Of a DNA stretch of 64,000 nucleotides, positions 52,119 through 61,430 are shown piece after piece. Source of the DNA: Aestuariibacter sp. A3R04 (GTDB lineage: Bacteria > Pseudomonadota > Gammaproteobacteria > Enterobacterales > Alteromonadaceae); the NCBI RefSeq assembly GCF_018860805.1, contig NZ_JAHKQR010000016.1, positions 248,001 through 312,000 of the forward strand. The letters run 5' to 3'. The position numbers and the translations under genes are program-made. The notes beneath the pieces were generated by a model that had not been told where the DNA came from, ran no database searches, and was given only the letters and a program-made list of their open reading frames with translations. The first letter of the stretch is position 1. Every line of letters starts with the position of its first letter.

Positions 52119-54368
52119 TTAATGGCTGAACCCGCGCATCAGCGCCTTAACCTGGGCGTTGGGGTTGGACGGTTTTACCAGTGGGGGAATCGTATGCTGG
52201 CCTATCCATTGTTGTTCCCATTTAATTAGCGCTTGTTGTGCGGCGTTGTCGTCAAATGGTTTATCTGCCTTCATTGCCTCGCGATACGCCGCCAGATATT
52301 GCTTCCAACGGGGCAGATAGTAGCCCCGGTACATGCCTTGCCATGCCTTAGAAGCATAGTCTTTCAGCTTAGGGCCGCCCCACTGTGTTATCTGCTGACG
52401 GGCATTACTGATATAGTAAGTCGATTCTTCAATCGTATCGCCATAGCTGGCAGCATCGGTTAACCAGGAATGCAAGGATTCCTGATGCCACCCCAGCAGA
52501 TCATCTAAACGGGATACGGCACTTTCTACCTGTGTTAGCAGAGCATCACCTCTGGCGAAGTCCTTTCGTTGATATGCCAACACAACCTGCTGCAACATGC
52601 TATCTGCATGTACCGACACAGAATGCTTCGTAAAATCAACCAGGTCATAGGTGTAAAGCGGTGCGTTTTTGTATTCGTCTGCCTGCGCCAGTAATTGGGT
52701 TATAGCGGCATCCAAACTGGCAATATCGCCCGGATGCCCCTCAAATTCAGTGATCTGAATAGTAGGGCGTTTAAACAGCAGATACGCACCGGCAGAATCT
52801 TTCCACCAGCGGCTTTGCCAGTATTTTACAGAAAACACGCCGTCTATCAGCTTGTTCCATGTATCAACCAGTTCAGGTGAAGTTTTACCGTATCTTGCTT
52901 GCGTGTAAGTGCTTACCCACTTACTTGTATCTGGCTGCGCTTGCCAGGGCAAATCAAACAAAAACTCGTAGGCGACAGAGTTGTTATTGATACCTTCCGG
53001 AAATACACCAAACCCGCTGAGCGCACCCGACTTACTTGATGCTTTTACCACCTTGAGCTGTTCTACGTAATCATTGAAGTCTGCATAAACCGGGTCGGAA
53101 CCACCGTAATTGTGAATGAAACCAAATACCCAGGGTTTACCCTTAAACCCTTCCGTTCGCTGCCACACGTGATAGCGGTCGTTACCGATGTCGTGGATCA
53201 TCGCTTTGCTGTCTGGTACATCCTGTAGGAATGCGTCGATAGACGCGAGATCCCAAAATTCTTCATCTGCACCAAACATCCACCCCTGCATTACCCACAC
53301 GGCATTTGGTGCTGCTTGCGCAATAGACTCGTAAATACGCTTACCATAGGAGGCCAAACCGGCATGCCGATTGTTTTTTGATACTGGAGGCAGCATTTCG
53401 TTAAACGCATCCGACAAGTAATACTGCTGTTCACCGTAAGTGGCGGTATAAATTTCAATAAAGCGCTTTGCCAATTTGGTAAACAAGGGGTCAGCGGGAT
53501 CTAACCAGTAGGTAGCATTCTGAAAACCTGTCCAGCGGGGCATTTCATATATTTTTGCGTCCGGGTATTTATCTGCAAAAGCTTTAGGCACGTAACCACT
53601 AAACGCCGGCACCACGGGTTTCATACCCAATTCGTGCATACGCGCTAAAATTTGCTTCTGCAAACTGTGTTTTTTGTTTATCCAGCTTTGGGGTAAGGGC
53701 CCGTCGTGCCCTTCAATGTTGCCCATTCTCTGCCAAGGCGTAAAAGCCGGGCCGGAAAAGTACTCAGCCAGCTCAGCATCGGTGAGATCAAATTCTTTCC
53801 ACAAAGCTTGCCACACGAACTCCTGCCCTTCCATGGCAACCGGATTATTGACACCGTGAAGTGCCATCCAGTCAAGCTCTTGTTCCCAGCGCGCCCAGTC
53901 CCACCAGGGCGTGGTATAGCCGTATGCGCAAACATTCAAGTACGCTCGTTGAGAAAAAGGAGTGTAGGTTTTTTCGCCGTCGAAATCAGGGAATGTGGCA
54001 GGAATTGCCACTCGCTTACCTTCCCAGCTTACCGACAGTGCACCTTGCTCACGCAGGTACTGATAAGCACCATACGCCATAGCAGACTTTGAGTTACCGG
54101 TTACCCGGGCTTCACCATTGCTGGCGTTTACCTCGAACCATTCGGGTTCATTATCGCGAACCTCTATAACTGATACATTGTCCAGCTCGCCATCAGTCAC
54201 CCGCTGTAATACAGCCAGAACGCTGTTTTGCATGTCGTTTTCAGGTGTTTTAGCAGGCGTTGCCTGGTCGCCACACCCGGCTAAAACAAGCAACACACTC
54301 ATGCACAGTGCACTAACCGAAGATGTCCAAGCGTTTTTTAATTCTTTAGTTGCAAGCGCGTGTTTCAT
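52119..54368 (-). CDS. Alpha-N-acetylglucosaminidase (GH89, NAGLU family), lipoprotein
   Basis: The 749-residue protein is full length for GH89. It has a lipoprotein signal (VLLVLAGCGD), an N-terminal domain with NASNGEARVTGNSKSAMAYG, and the TIM-barrel segments ALHGVNNPVAMEGQEFVW, YLSDAFNEMLPP (general acid Glu) and FGVFPEGINNN (nucleophile Glu). It removes terminal alpha-linked GlcNAc from glycans such as heparan-like or mucin-type chains. The region before it carries a NagR-type operator at 54497-54512, which links it to the nag operon. Confidence 0.92.
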   Translation of the reverse strand: MKHALATKELKNAWTSSVSALCMSVLLVLAGCGDQATPAKTPENDMQNSVLAVLQRVTDGELDNVSVIEVRDNEPEWFEVNASNGEARVTGNSKSAMAYGAYQYLREQGALSVSWEGKRVAIPATFPDFDGEKTYTPFSQRAYLNVCAYGYTTPWWDWARWEQELDWMALHGVNNPVAMEGQEFVWQALWKEFDLTDAELAEYFSGPAFTPWQRMGNIEGHDGPLPQSWINKKHSLQKQILARMHELGMKPVVPAFSGYVPKAFADKYPDAKIYEMPRWTGFQNATYWLDPADPLFTKLAKRFIEIYTATYGEQQYYLSDAFNEMLPPVSKNNRHAGLASYGKRIYESIAQAAPNAVWVMQGWMFGADEEFWDLASIDAFLQDVPDSKAMIHDIGNDRYHVWQRTEGFKGKPWVFGFIHNYGGSDPVYADFNDYVEQLKVVKASSKSGALSGFGVFPEGINNNSVAYEFLFDLPWQAQPDTSKWVSTYTQARYGKTSPELVDTWNKLIDGVFSVKYWQSRWWKDSAGAYLLFKRPTIQITEFEGHPGDIASLDAAITQLLAQADEYKNAPLYTYDLVDFTKHSVSVHADSMLQQVVLAYQRKDFARGDALLTQVESAVSRLDDLLGWHQESLHSWLTDAASYGDTIEESTYYISNARQQITQWGGPKLKDYASKAWQGMYRGYYLPRWKQYLAAYREAMKADKPFDDNAAQQALIKWEQQWIGQHTIPPLVKPSNPNAQVKALMRGFSH

Positions 54369-54496
54369 GTTTGATTCCCATTATATCTACACGGTTGTGA
54401 CGTTCAGCTTGCAGCAACCTCGCTGAATGTATTCTTATTGCTGTATTATTTTTATCAGGTGATTTTTTCATCATCCCTTTTTGACGCTACCACTCG

Positions 54497-54512
54497 ATGT
54501 CAACGTTGTCAA
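54497..54512 (-). promoter_or_regulatory. NagR operator overlapping the GH89 promoter
   Basis: On the minus strand it reads TTGACAACGTTGACAT, identical in 15 of 16 bases to the site at 55686. The first six bases form a consensus -35 box, with TAGCGT 17 bases downstream as a possible -10, so bound repressor would block polymerase. It is about 130 bases from the GH89 start. Confidence 0.75.
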
Positions 54513-54553
54513 ATCGGACTTACCAATTATGTTGGAGATAATTCGCGAGAAAA

Positions 54554-55579
54554 CTATGGCTTTGGCGGGGCAGATGCTGAGTCGCGAACCAACAATTTGA
54601 GATCGAAGCCCCGGGATTTTACTGACTTCACTTCTTTCGTTTGCATCATATCGATAACCATAGCAGCAGCACAGGCTGCGATATCAAAATTAGGTTGATC
54701 GATGGTTGTGAGGTGTGGCCATGTTTGGGTGGAAAACGGGCTATTTTCAAAGCCGACAATGGAGATATCATCAGGCACTTGCAGTTGGTTTAGCCTCGCC
54801 ATAAACACGGCGCCAGCGGCAATTTCATCATTGCAGGCAAACACTGCTGTAGGACGATTGGTCAGGCCAAGCAACTGCTTAGTCATAGCCATACCCGAAT
54901 CAAACGTAAATTCGCCGTCGAGCACTAGGTTTCTGTCTACCTTCATCCCCCGTTCACTGTGTGCCTGCACAAACCCTTCCAGCCGCCCCCGGCTGGATTC
55001 GTGAGACGCATGATAGCCGAGAAACGCCACGTTTTTATGCCCTAAATCAAGAAGATAGCCCGTCATTCTCCGCCCGGCTTCAACGTCGTTAACATGAACT
55101 ACCGGCGCGAGATCATCCGGCGCACCTGAGCCGGATAAAATGCGTACGACCTTGGCATCACGGTTTAACAAAAACGTGACCAGTTCGCGGTTTTCAGATA
55201 GCGGAGGCGTTAAAATAACGCCGCCAATCTGATTCGATCCAATCATAGCGGCCAGCTCTCTTCCCACCTCTTCAGAACGGGAATCTGTAGGATGTATAAC
55301 CAGTTCAAAGCCCCGCTTGCGGCACTCTGAAATAATGCCGTTTTGCATTTCAATAACGTAGTGACTATTCGGGTTATCGTACACAAAAGCCAGTGAAAAT
55401 GGTGCTTTGCGCATAGTGCGGGCAGTATGATTTGGCTGGTAGTTCAATTTTGTAATGCATTCCTGCACCTTCGTCTTCACTTCCTCACTGACGTTGGGTT
55501 CCTGGTTCACCACCCGTGAGACGGTTTTGAACGAAACGCCCGCCAGCTTGGCCACATCTTTTATAGTAGGCTTTTTCAT
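54554..55579 (-). CDS. nagR: LacI-family regulator of N-acetylglucosamine genes
   Basis: The 341-residue protein begins KKPTIKDVAKLAGVSFKTVSRVVN, a LacI helix-turn-helix, with hinge ARTMRK and a sugar-binding domain (ISIVGFENSPFSTQTWP). ATG 55579 is chosen because it gives the standard LacI start; the frame extends 30 codons upstream to 55669 without conserved sequence. NagR of Shewanella, Alteromonas and Xanthomonas type binds palindromes centred on AACGTT and responds to GlcNAc-6-P; such sites flank the gene here. Confidence 0.88.
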   Translation of the reverse strand: MKKPTIKDVAKLAGVSFKTVSRVVNQEPNVSEEVKTKVQECITKLNYQPNHTARTMRKAPFSLAFVYDNPNSHYVIEMQNGIISECRKRGFELVIHPTDSRSEEVGRELAAMIGSNQIGGVILTPPLSENRELVTFLLNRDAKVVRILSGSGAPDDLAPVVHVNDVEAGRRMTGYLLDLGHKNVAFLGYHASHESSRGRLEGFVQAHSERGMKVDRNLVLDGEFTFDSGMAMTKQLLGLTNRPTAVFACNDEIAAGAVFMARLNQLQVPDDISIVGFENSPFSTQTWPHLTTIDQPNFDIAACAAAMVIDMMQTKEVKSVKSRGFDLKLLVRDSASAPPKP

Positions 55580-55685
55580 GAAAGTTCTTTTATGCCGCAT
55601 TCTCCTATGTGTATGGAGCATAATGATATTCGGGAAGGCTGGCAACCGAAGCCGCCGGTTTAAAGACAAATTTCTGCCAATTTAA

Positions 55686-55701
55686 TTGACAACGTTGACA
55701 A
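55686..55701 (+). promoter_or_regulatory. NagR operator at the nag operon promoter
   Basis: TTGACAACGTTGACAA contains the palindromic core CAACGTTG. TTGACA can act as -35 with TACTGT 18 bases on. It lies about 50 bases before nagX and 110 bases from nagR, so it can control the divergent nagR as well. Confidence 0.78.
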
Positions 55702-55747
55702 TACAGCGTTACTGTAAAGTACTGGCTATAAAAAAAGCAATTTATCT

Positions 55748-56833
55748 ATGACCACCCCTAACTCAAAACAGCGTTTGTTGTCGCTGGACGTATTCCGCGG
55801 CCTTACCATTATCGCCATGATTGTTGTGAACAGTCCCAATACGTACGGTGAGTTTTCCCATGCTTACTGGCAGGGAATTCACTTCGCCGATCTCATCTTT
55901 CCCTTTTTCATCATTATTGTTGGCGTGGCTGTTAGCCTCGGCTTTAAACATGTTCATCCACACACCACAGATATGGGGCCGGTGCTGAAAAAGGTATGGC
56001 GACGGGCATTTACCCTTATTGGGCTTGGTCTGGTGGTAAACTTGTTTTATACCCATTTTGAACAGATACGCCTGTTAGGTGTTCTTCAACGTATTGGGCT
56101 GGTGTATTTGGCCTGCTGCTATCTCGCCATTTACTGTTCAACCCGCACTATTGTAAAAACGGGAATTGGTATTCTTATTGCGTACTGGGCATTGATTTTG
56201 TTTGTTCCCGCGCCGGGTTTACCTGCCGGTCATCTCGAGCGGGGAGAGAACATTGTTAACTGGTTCGATCAATTTGTACCAGGCATGTTGTGGCGCGGTG
56301 AATGGGATCCTGAAGGTCTGCTAAGTACATTCCCTTCTGTCGTAACTGGCATAATCGGTATGCTAATGGGCCGAATTCTGATTACCGCAAAAGGCGACCT
56401 CACAAAAGCGGTTATGAACCTCTTTGTCTTCGGATTTATCTGTTTTGCCATTGGCTGTATCTGGAGCCTTGGATTCCCCTTAATAAAACAAGTTTGGACA
56501 AGTTCCTTTGTACTTGCCACCGGCGGCATGGGGGCGATGATCCTGGGTGCGATGATGTGGTACACCGATATCAAGGGCTACCGCCGGGGTACACAACTCG
56601 CGGTTATATTTGGTGCTAACGCCATAACAGCCTATGTGCTGCATGTAGTTATCGAAAAACTACTCGATTGGCCCCTCGGCGACACCTCCATTCACAATGC
56701 GTATGTGAACTGGTCTCAACAAGCCGGTATGAGCGAATTCTTCAGTGCCGTGTTGTGGATAGTGTTGTTCGTGGGCGGGTGCTTCTTGCCTGTCTACTGG
56801 CTGTATCGCAAACAAATTTTCATCAGGATCTAG
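55748..56833 (+). CDS. nagX: NagX, HGSNAT-like membrane protein (DUF5009)
   Basis: The 361-residue membrane protein has about ten helices and opens with RLLSLDVFRGLTIIAMIVVNSP, the hallmark of the family related to heparan-alpha-glucosaminide N-acetyltransferase. In Alteromonadales and Xanthomonadales nag operons it is proposed to act at the inner membrane on glucosamine or GlcNAc oligosaccharides, perhaps acetylating them. It is the first gene of the nagX-K-BII-A-P operon. Confidence 0.88.
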   Translation: MTTPNSKQRLLSLDVFRGLTIIAMIVVNSPNTYGEFSHAYWQGIHFADLIFPFFIIIVGVAVSLGFKHVHPHTTDMGPVLKKVWRRAFTLIGLGLVVNLFYTHFEQIRLLGVLQRIGLVYLACCYLAIYCSTRTIVKTGIGILIAYWALILFVPAPGLPAGHLERGENIVNWFDQFVPGMLWRGEWDPEGLLSTFPSVVTGIIGMLMGRILITAKGDLTKAVMNLFVFGFICFAIGCIWSLGFPLIKQVWTSSFVLATGGMGAMILGAMMWYTDIKGYRRGTQLAVIFGANAITAYVLHVVIEKLLDWPLGDTSIHNAYVNWSQQAGMSEFFSAVLWIVLFVGGCFLPVYWLYRKQIFIRI

Positions 56834-56887
56834 CCGCTCTGTGGCGACATCTCTCATTGAACCCGTATTAAAAACAAGGAATTTATA

Positions 56888-57769
56888 GTGTCTCAGCAAC
56901 AACTTTACCTTGGTATTGATGGTGGCGGTACCAAGTGCAAAGCGCGGTTAGAAAACAGTAGTGGTGAAGTAATCGGTGAAGGTCTGTCCGGGCCAGCCAA
57001 CCCTGCACAATCTGCAGACACGGCGTTTACCTCTATTGTCGATGCCGCGAAACAAGCACTTACAGCCGCCGGTTTACCCTCTGCTGACGTGTCGAAAATA
57101 AATGCATGCCTGGGCTTGGCAGGTGTGAATATTCCCGCCTACCGGGCCGAGACAGAAAAGTGGACTTTGCCGTTTAAGCGCTTCATGCTTACCACCGATT
57201 TACACATAGCCTGCACAGGCGCACATGGCGGAAGCGATGGAGCCATCGTAATAACCGGTACGGGCAGCTCGGCTTTTGCCAGCGTAAATGGCAGGCAGAA
57301 CGCCATTGGCGGCCACGGTTTTCCTTTGGGCGACAAAGCCAGCGGTGCATGGCTCGGATGGCGAGCGCTAACCTATGTCCTCGAAGTATTCGACGGACTA
57401 CAACCAACATCGCCGCTTTTTGAGAAAGTTTGCGCTCTATTCAACACTACGTCAAAAGGAGAAATAGTCGGGAAATCATTACATTACAGACCAACCGACT
57501 ACGCAAAACTGGCACCGGTTGTGATAGAACTCGCCACAGATTGCGATTTTGTATCGCAAAATATAAAAAAAGATGGAATAATTTATTTATCATCAGTCAT
57601 TAAACGATTGAAACACCTTGGCGCTGAACGCATTTCAATGATAGGCGGGCTTGCCAGTTATTGGCACGATTGGCTGGACGACGATTTACAACGACTTATT
57701 GGCCCGGCACTTTTTGCGCCAGAACACGGTGCAGTGACCTTGGCTAAACATTATTTTAAGGAGGCCTAA
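56888..57769 (+). CDS. nagK: N-acetylglucosamine kinase (BadF/BadG/BcrA/BcrD type)
   Basis: The 293-residue ASKHA-fold kinase has phosphate-1 motif LGIDGGGTKCKARL, TTDLHIACTGAHGG and phosphate-2 motif ITGTGSSAFA. It phosphorylates GlcNAc to GlcNAc-6-P after uptake by NagP, replacing the PTS of enteric bacteria. The start is GTG 56888 behind AAGGAA. The nagB-II start lies 1 base after its stop. Confidence 0.9.
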   Translation: MSQQQLYLGIDGGGTKCKARLENSSGEVIGEGLSGPANPAQSADTAFTSIVDAAKQALTAAGLPSADVSKINACLGLAGVNIPAYRAETEKWTLPFKRFMLTTDLHIACTGAHGGSDGAIVITGTGSSAFASVNGRQNAIGGHGFPLGDKASGAWLGWRALTYVLEVFDGLQPTSPLFEKVCALFNTTSKGEIVGKSLHYRPTDYAKLAPVVIELATDCDFVSQNIKKDGIIYLSSVIKRLKHLGAERISMIGGLASYWHDWLDDDLQRLIGPALFAPEHGAVTLAKHYFKEA

Positions 57770-57770
57770 C

Positions 57771-58772
57771 ATGGCTGAAATCACAAAAATGGCTGCCGAA
57801 GCCACAGAAACCCCTGACGTATTCCGTCGCCAGTTAACAGCAAACAAGGCCCGAATCGCCGGGCTTGCGCAGGCAATTAAAGATCGCGACCCCGAATTTG
57901 CTTATATGATTGGCCGGGGTACGTCTGATCACGCAGGCGTATTTGGCAAATACCTTATTGAAACAGAAATGGGCCTGCCCGTAGCCGCAGCAGCCCCTTC
58001 AGTAAACAGTGTATTCGGCAAAACACTGCGCTTACAAAAAGCGCTGGTTATTGTCATTTCTCAATCAGGCAGAAGCCCTGATATTCTGGCCCAAGCGAAA
58101 ATGGCAAAAGAAGAAGGCGCCCTGTGCGTAGCTCTTGTCAACGACGAAACCTCGCCGTTAAAAGACATTGCCGACTTCTTCATTCCTTTGTGTGCAGGCC
58201 CGGAAATTGCCGTGGCAGCAACAAAGAGCTATTTGGCCACGTTATATGCGTTACTGAATATTGTGGCGGCCTGTACCGACAACGCAAACTTGCAAAACGC
58301 ACTTGCCGGGTTACCCGATAAGATGGAAAGTGTTATAGCAGCCAGCCCGGTAATGACATCATCCCTACTGGGTTCTATGGATCGCTGTGTAGTACTTGGC
58401 CGCGCCTTTGGTTATGCCGTATCGCGGGAAATTGCCCTGAAAATGAAAGAGGTCTGCGGCATTCAGGCAGAAGCCTTCAGTAGCGCGGAATTCCTCCATG
58501 GCCCTATTTCACTGCTAAACCGGGGTGTGGCTGTTTTAGATGTGCATGTACCCGATGCATCCAGCGAATACCACAAGGCTCAAGTTGAGGAAGTGAAGCG
58601 CCGGGGCGCCACCGTATGTTCTCTGCTGGAAGTGTCTGACGACACCTTGCCTTTAGTGGCACCTTTGCTCATTATGCAACGTTTCTATTTAGATATTGAA
58701 CTCGCTGCCCGCGAGCTGAATATGGATCCGGACAGCCCGGTAGGATTAAAGAAAGTCACTGAAACGGTATAA
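57771..58772 (+). CDS. nagB-II: Glucosamine-6-phosphate deaminase, SIS-domain type
   Basis: The 333-residue protein has two SIS domains: GRGTSDHAGVFGKYLIE and SQSGRSPDILAQAKMAKEEGA in the first, and EALKMKE-like IALKMKEVCGIQAEAFSSAEFLHGP in the second. It resembles the sugar-isomerase half of GlmS without the glutaminase domain. In marine gammaproteobacteria this non-orthologous NagB-II converts GlcN-6-P to fructose-6-P and ammonia. Tight spacing with nagK and nagA shows one operon. Confidence 0.9.
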   Translation: MAEITKMAAEATETPDVFRRQLTANKARIAGLAQAIKDRDPEFAYMIGRGTSDHAGVFGKYLIETEMGLPVAAAAPSVNSVFGKTLRLQKALVIVISQSGRSPDILAQAKMAKEEGALCVALVNDETSPLKDIADFFIPLCAGPEIAVAATKSYLATLYALLNIVAACTDNANLQNALAGLPDKMESVIAASPVMTSSLLGSMDRCVVLGRAFGYAVSREIALKMKEVCGIQAEAFSSAEFLHGPISLLNRGVAVLDVHVPDASSEYHKAQVEEVKRRGATVCSLLEVSDDTLPLVAPLLIMQRFYLDIELAARELNMDPDSPVGLKKVTETV

Positions 58773-58774
58773 CT

Positions 58775-59899
58775 ATGATGCGTTATTTCGCGGAACAACT
58801 TTTTGACGGCTATCACCTGCACAACAATGTAAGGTTTGAAGTTAGCAACGGCAAAATTACCCAGGTGCTGACCCGTTCAACGCCGGCAGACGCCACCGTG
58901 CTGAAGGGTTTAATTGTGCCAGCCACGGTGGATGTGCAAGTGAATGGCGGTGGCGGCGTACAATTTAATGACGCCCCTACCCTGGCGACATTACAACAAA
59001 TGGCCAGGGCGTACCTAACTGTGGGCACAGGCACCATTATGCCTACACTGATCACCGACGACCTTGACGTCATGCGACAAGGCGCTGATGCCATAGCCCA
59101 AGCACACAAATGGGACCCAGCCGCCATTCCGGGCGTTCACTTTGAAGGCCCGCATTTGAGTTCCGCGAAAAAAGGCATGCACAGCGACAGGCACATTCGC
59201 CCCCTGAGTGACGAAGAGTTTGCGCTGTTTACCCGCAGTGATCTAGGCACGGTAATGGTAACCGTAGCACCGGAAATGGTGTCTCCCGAAGATATTAAGC
59301 GGCTTACCGACGCCGGCGTAATTGTTTCCATTGGCCATACAAATGCAGATGCACATACCTGCCTTGCAGCCTTCGACGCTGGCGCGACAGCCGCGACACA
59401 TTTGTTCAACGCGATGTCGGCGTTAACCAGCCGGGAGCCTGGTGCCGTAGGTGCCACGCTGTTTCGCAACGACGTGTACTGCGGCTTGATTGTGGATCAT
59501 CAACACGTTCACCCGATTAGCGCCACCCTGGCCATGCGTGTAAAGGGAGATGAAAAACTCATGCTAATCACCGATGCTATGGCACCGGCAGCCAGCGACA
59601 GCGATCACTTTTACTATCAGGGCATCAAGGTGCTGCGGCAAGGGCCAACGTTAAAGCTGGAAGACGGCACGCTGGCAGGCTCGGTACTGACCATGGAGGA
59701 GGCCATTCAGCATACTCACTTCGATTTACAAATGTCGCTTGTCAGTACCTTGAAAATGGCCACCAGCACACCGGCGCAGTTCCTGGACATCGACAACCAG
59801 GTGGGTGTACTAAAAGAAGGAGCCTGTGCAAACTGGATAGCGCTAGACGACAAACTCAACGTTACTGACTTCTGGCGAAACGGCCAGCGCATGTCGTAA
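58775..59899 (+). CDS. nagA: N-acetylglucosamine-6-phosphate deacetylase
   Basis: The 374-residue amidohydrolase has the NagA motifs VDVQVNGGGGVQFND, VHFEGPHLSSAKKGMH, SIGHTNAD, THLFNAMSAL and LITDAMAPA with the catalytic Asp, and ends with LKEGACANWIALD. It removes acetate from GlcNAc-6-P. It begins 2 bases after nagB-II and is followed by nagP after 45 bases. Confidence 0.93.
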   Translation: MMRYFAEQLFDGYHLHNNVRFEVSNGKITQVLTRSTPADATVLKGLIVPATVDVQVNGGGGVQFNDAPTLATLQQMARAYLTVGTGTIMPTLITDDLDVMRQGADAIAQAHKWDPAAIPGVHFEGPHLSSAKKGMHSDRHIRPLSDEEFALFTRSDLGTVMVTVAPEMVSPEDIKRLTDAGVIVSIGHTNADAHTCLAAFDAGATAATHLFNAMSALTSREPGAVGATLFRNDVYCGLIVDHQHVHPISATLAMRVKGDEKLMLITDAMAPAASDSDHFYYQGIKVLRQGPTLKLEDGTLAGSVLTMEEAIQHTHFDLQMSLVSTLKMATSTPAQFLDIDNQVGVLKEGACANWIALDDKLNVTDFWRNGQRMS

Positions 59900-59944
59900 C
59901 CCAATAGCGGTGACGCCACGAACAACAACAGGAAGGAAATAATA

Positions 59945-61264
59945 ATGACAACAACGCAATCACCCTCGCAGCCCTCAACACTGCTGCCCATGGTTATCAT
60001 AGGCACTTTGTTCTTTGTATTTGGCTTTATTACCTGGCTGAACGGCGCGCTCATTCCGTTTTTACAAATTGTTTGCCAGCTATCGGGTACCGAAGCTCTG
60101 CTTATCGCTTTTAGCTTCTACATTGCGTATGTGGTTATGGCCTTGCCCATGTCGTACGTGCTGAATAAAACCGGCTATCGAAACGCCATGTCTCTGGGTC
60201 TGGCACTTATAGCCGCCGGGTGTTTGTTGTTTGTGCCTGCGGCGGAATCGCAATTGTTTGGCCTGTTTATTACCGCTCAGTTTGTCGTGGGCTCCGGGCT
60301 TACTATTTTGCAAACGGCGTCAAACCCGTATTTGGTTAAAGTGGGGCCAACAGAAACCGCCGCCGCCAGAATTTCCTTTATGGGCTTGCTGAACAAAGGA
60401 GCAGGATGGCTTGCACCTATCGTGTTTACCGCACTGGTACTGGGTGAGTTTTCCGGTATCACGGCGCAAAGCATTGAAGCCATGCCTGCTGCAGAGCGCC
60501 AGGTACAAATACAGTCGTTGGCAGACAGCCTGGTAGCACCGTACATTGGTATGGCTATTGCCCTGCTGTTGCTGGCCGTTGCGCTGCGCTTTTCGGGCTT
60601 ACCTGAACTTGATTTAGAAGAAGAAGACAGTCAATTGGGCGACAAAGGTCAGGTTCAGGGTTCTGTATTTCAGTTTCCCCAACTGGTGCTTGGCGTAGCA
60701 GCCCTGTTTTTCTATGTGGGCGTAGAGGTGATCGCCGGTGATACCATTGGCCTGGCGGGCTCTGAACTGGGTGTGCCAGGCGCACTTGGGCTTACGTCTT
60801 ACACCATGTTCTTCATGGTAATTGGCTACCTACTCGGCCTGTTGTTAATTCCCCGGGTACTTAGCCAACACCAGCTACTAATGCTATCGGCGGTACTCGG
60901 TATGTTACTGGCGCTGTACATTCCCTTTGCAGACCCACAAAGCTATGGATTAGCCACTCTTCTGTGGGGCTGGACAGGCGTTGCCACCTTACCGGACCCC
61001 GTCACCTGTATCGCCCTACTTGGTTTGGCCAATGCCATTGTATGGCCGGCGGTGTGGCCGCTGGCCCTGGCAGGATTGGGCCAGTTCACGGCCCGTGGCT
61101 CGGCATTACTTATTATGGGCATTGCCGGTGGCGCTATTCTGCCCATGGTGTTTGGCGCTATTGCCGACCATCACGGCGTACTCAACGCCTACTGGATGAC
61201 CATTCCCTGCTACGGCTTCATTATTTTTTATGCGGTAAAAGGCTGCCGACTCACACGCTGGTAA
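59945..61264 (+). CDS. nagP: GlcNAc transporter (NagP, FucP-like MFS)
   Basis: The 439-residue membrane protein has 12 helices and the glucose/galactose transporter family pattern: FFVFGFITWLNGALIPFLQI near the start, TILQTASNPYLVKVGP, and FYVGVEVIAGDTIGL. NagP is the usual inner-membrane GlcNAc permease of Alteromonadales and Xanthomonadales, and the operon context supports this. AGGAAGG precedes the start and a strong terminator follows the stop. Confidence 0.9.
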   Translation: MTTTQSPSQPSTLLPMVIIGTLFFVFGFITWLNGALIPFLQIVCQLSGTEALLIAFSFYIAYVVMALPMSYVLNKTGYRNAMSLGLALIAAGCLLFVPAAESQLFGLFITAQFVVGSGLTILQTASNPYLVKVGPTETAAARISFMGLLNKGAGWLAPIVFTALVLGEFSGITAQSIEAMPAAERQVQIQSLADSLVAPYIGMAIALLLLAVALRFSGLPELDLEEEDSQLGDKGQVQGSVFQFPQLVLGVAALFFYVGVEVIAGDTIGLAGSELGVPGALGLTSYTMFFMVIGYLLGLLLIPRVLSQHQLLMLSAVLGMLLALYIPFADPQSYGLATLLWGWTGVATLPDPVTCIALLGLANAIVWPAVWPLALAGLGQFTARGSALLIMGIAGGAILPMVFGAIADHHGVLNAYWMTIPCYGFIIFYAVKGCRLTRW

Positions 61265-61287
61265 CACTTCCGTTGGTGTCACCCTTC

Positions 61288-61317
61288 GGCGCAACCTTTT
61301 CGTTGCGCCTTTTTTTG
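61288..61317 (+). terminator. Rho-independent terminator of the nag operon
   Basis: Stem GGCGCAAC (61288-61295) and GTTGCGCC (61302-61309), six-base loop, then seven T. It lies 24 bases after the nagP stop, so the TonB receptor gene is transcribed separately. Confidence 0.9.
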
Positions 61318-61347
61318 GCCTCGCTCCAACACAGCGAAATGTAACAA

Positions 61348-61376
61348 TTGTAACAATACTATCCTTTGCATAAAAT
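61348..61376 (+). promoter_or_regulatory. Sigma-70 promoter of the TonB receptor gene
   Basis: TTGTAA (61348-61353) and TAAAAT (61371-61376) are separated by 17 bases, a close match to the sigma-70 consensus. It lies between the nag terminator and the receptor gene. Confidence 0.6.
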
Positions 61377-61379
61377 CTT

Positions 61380-61398
61380 AATGAGAATGTTTCCTATT
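61380..61398 (+). promoter_or_regulatory. Possible Fur box
   Basis: AATGAGAAT-g-TTTCCTATT is a 9-1-9 imperfect palindrome (6 of 9 pairs) resembling the Fur consensus built from GATAAT repeats. It lies just after the -10 box, where Fur commonly represses. The downstream receptor and PepSY genes fit iron control. Confidence 0.4.
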
Positions 61399-61430
61399 TG
61401 CAGTTAATAAAATATCGAATGGAGACATCG

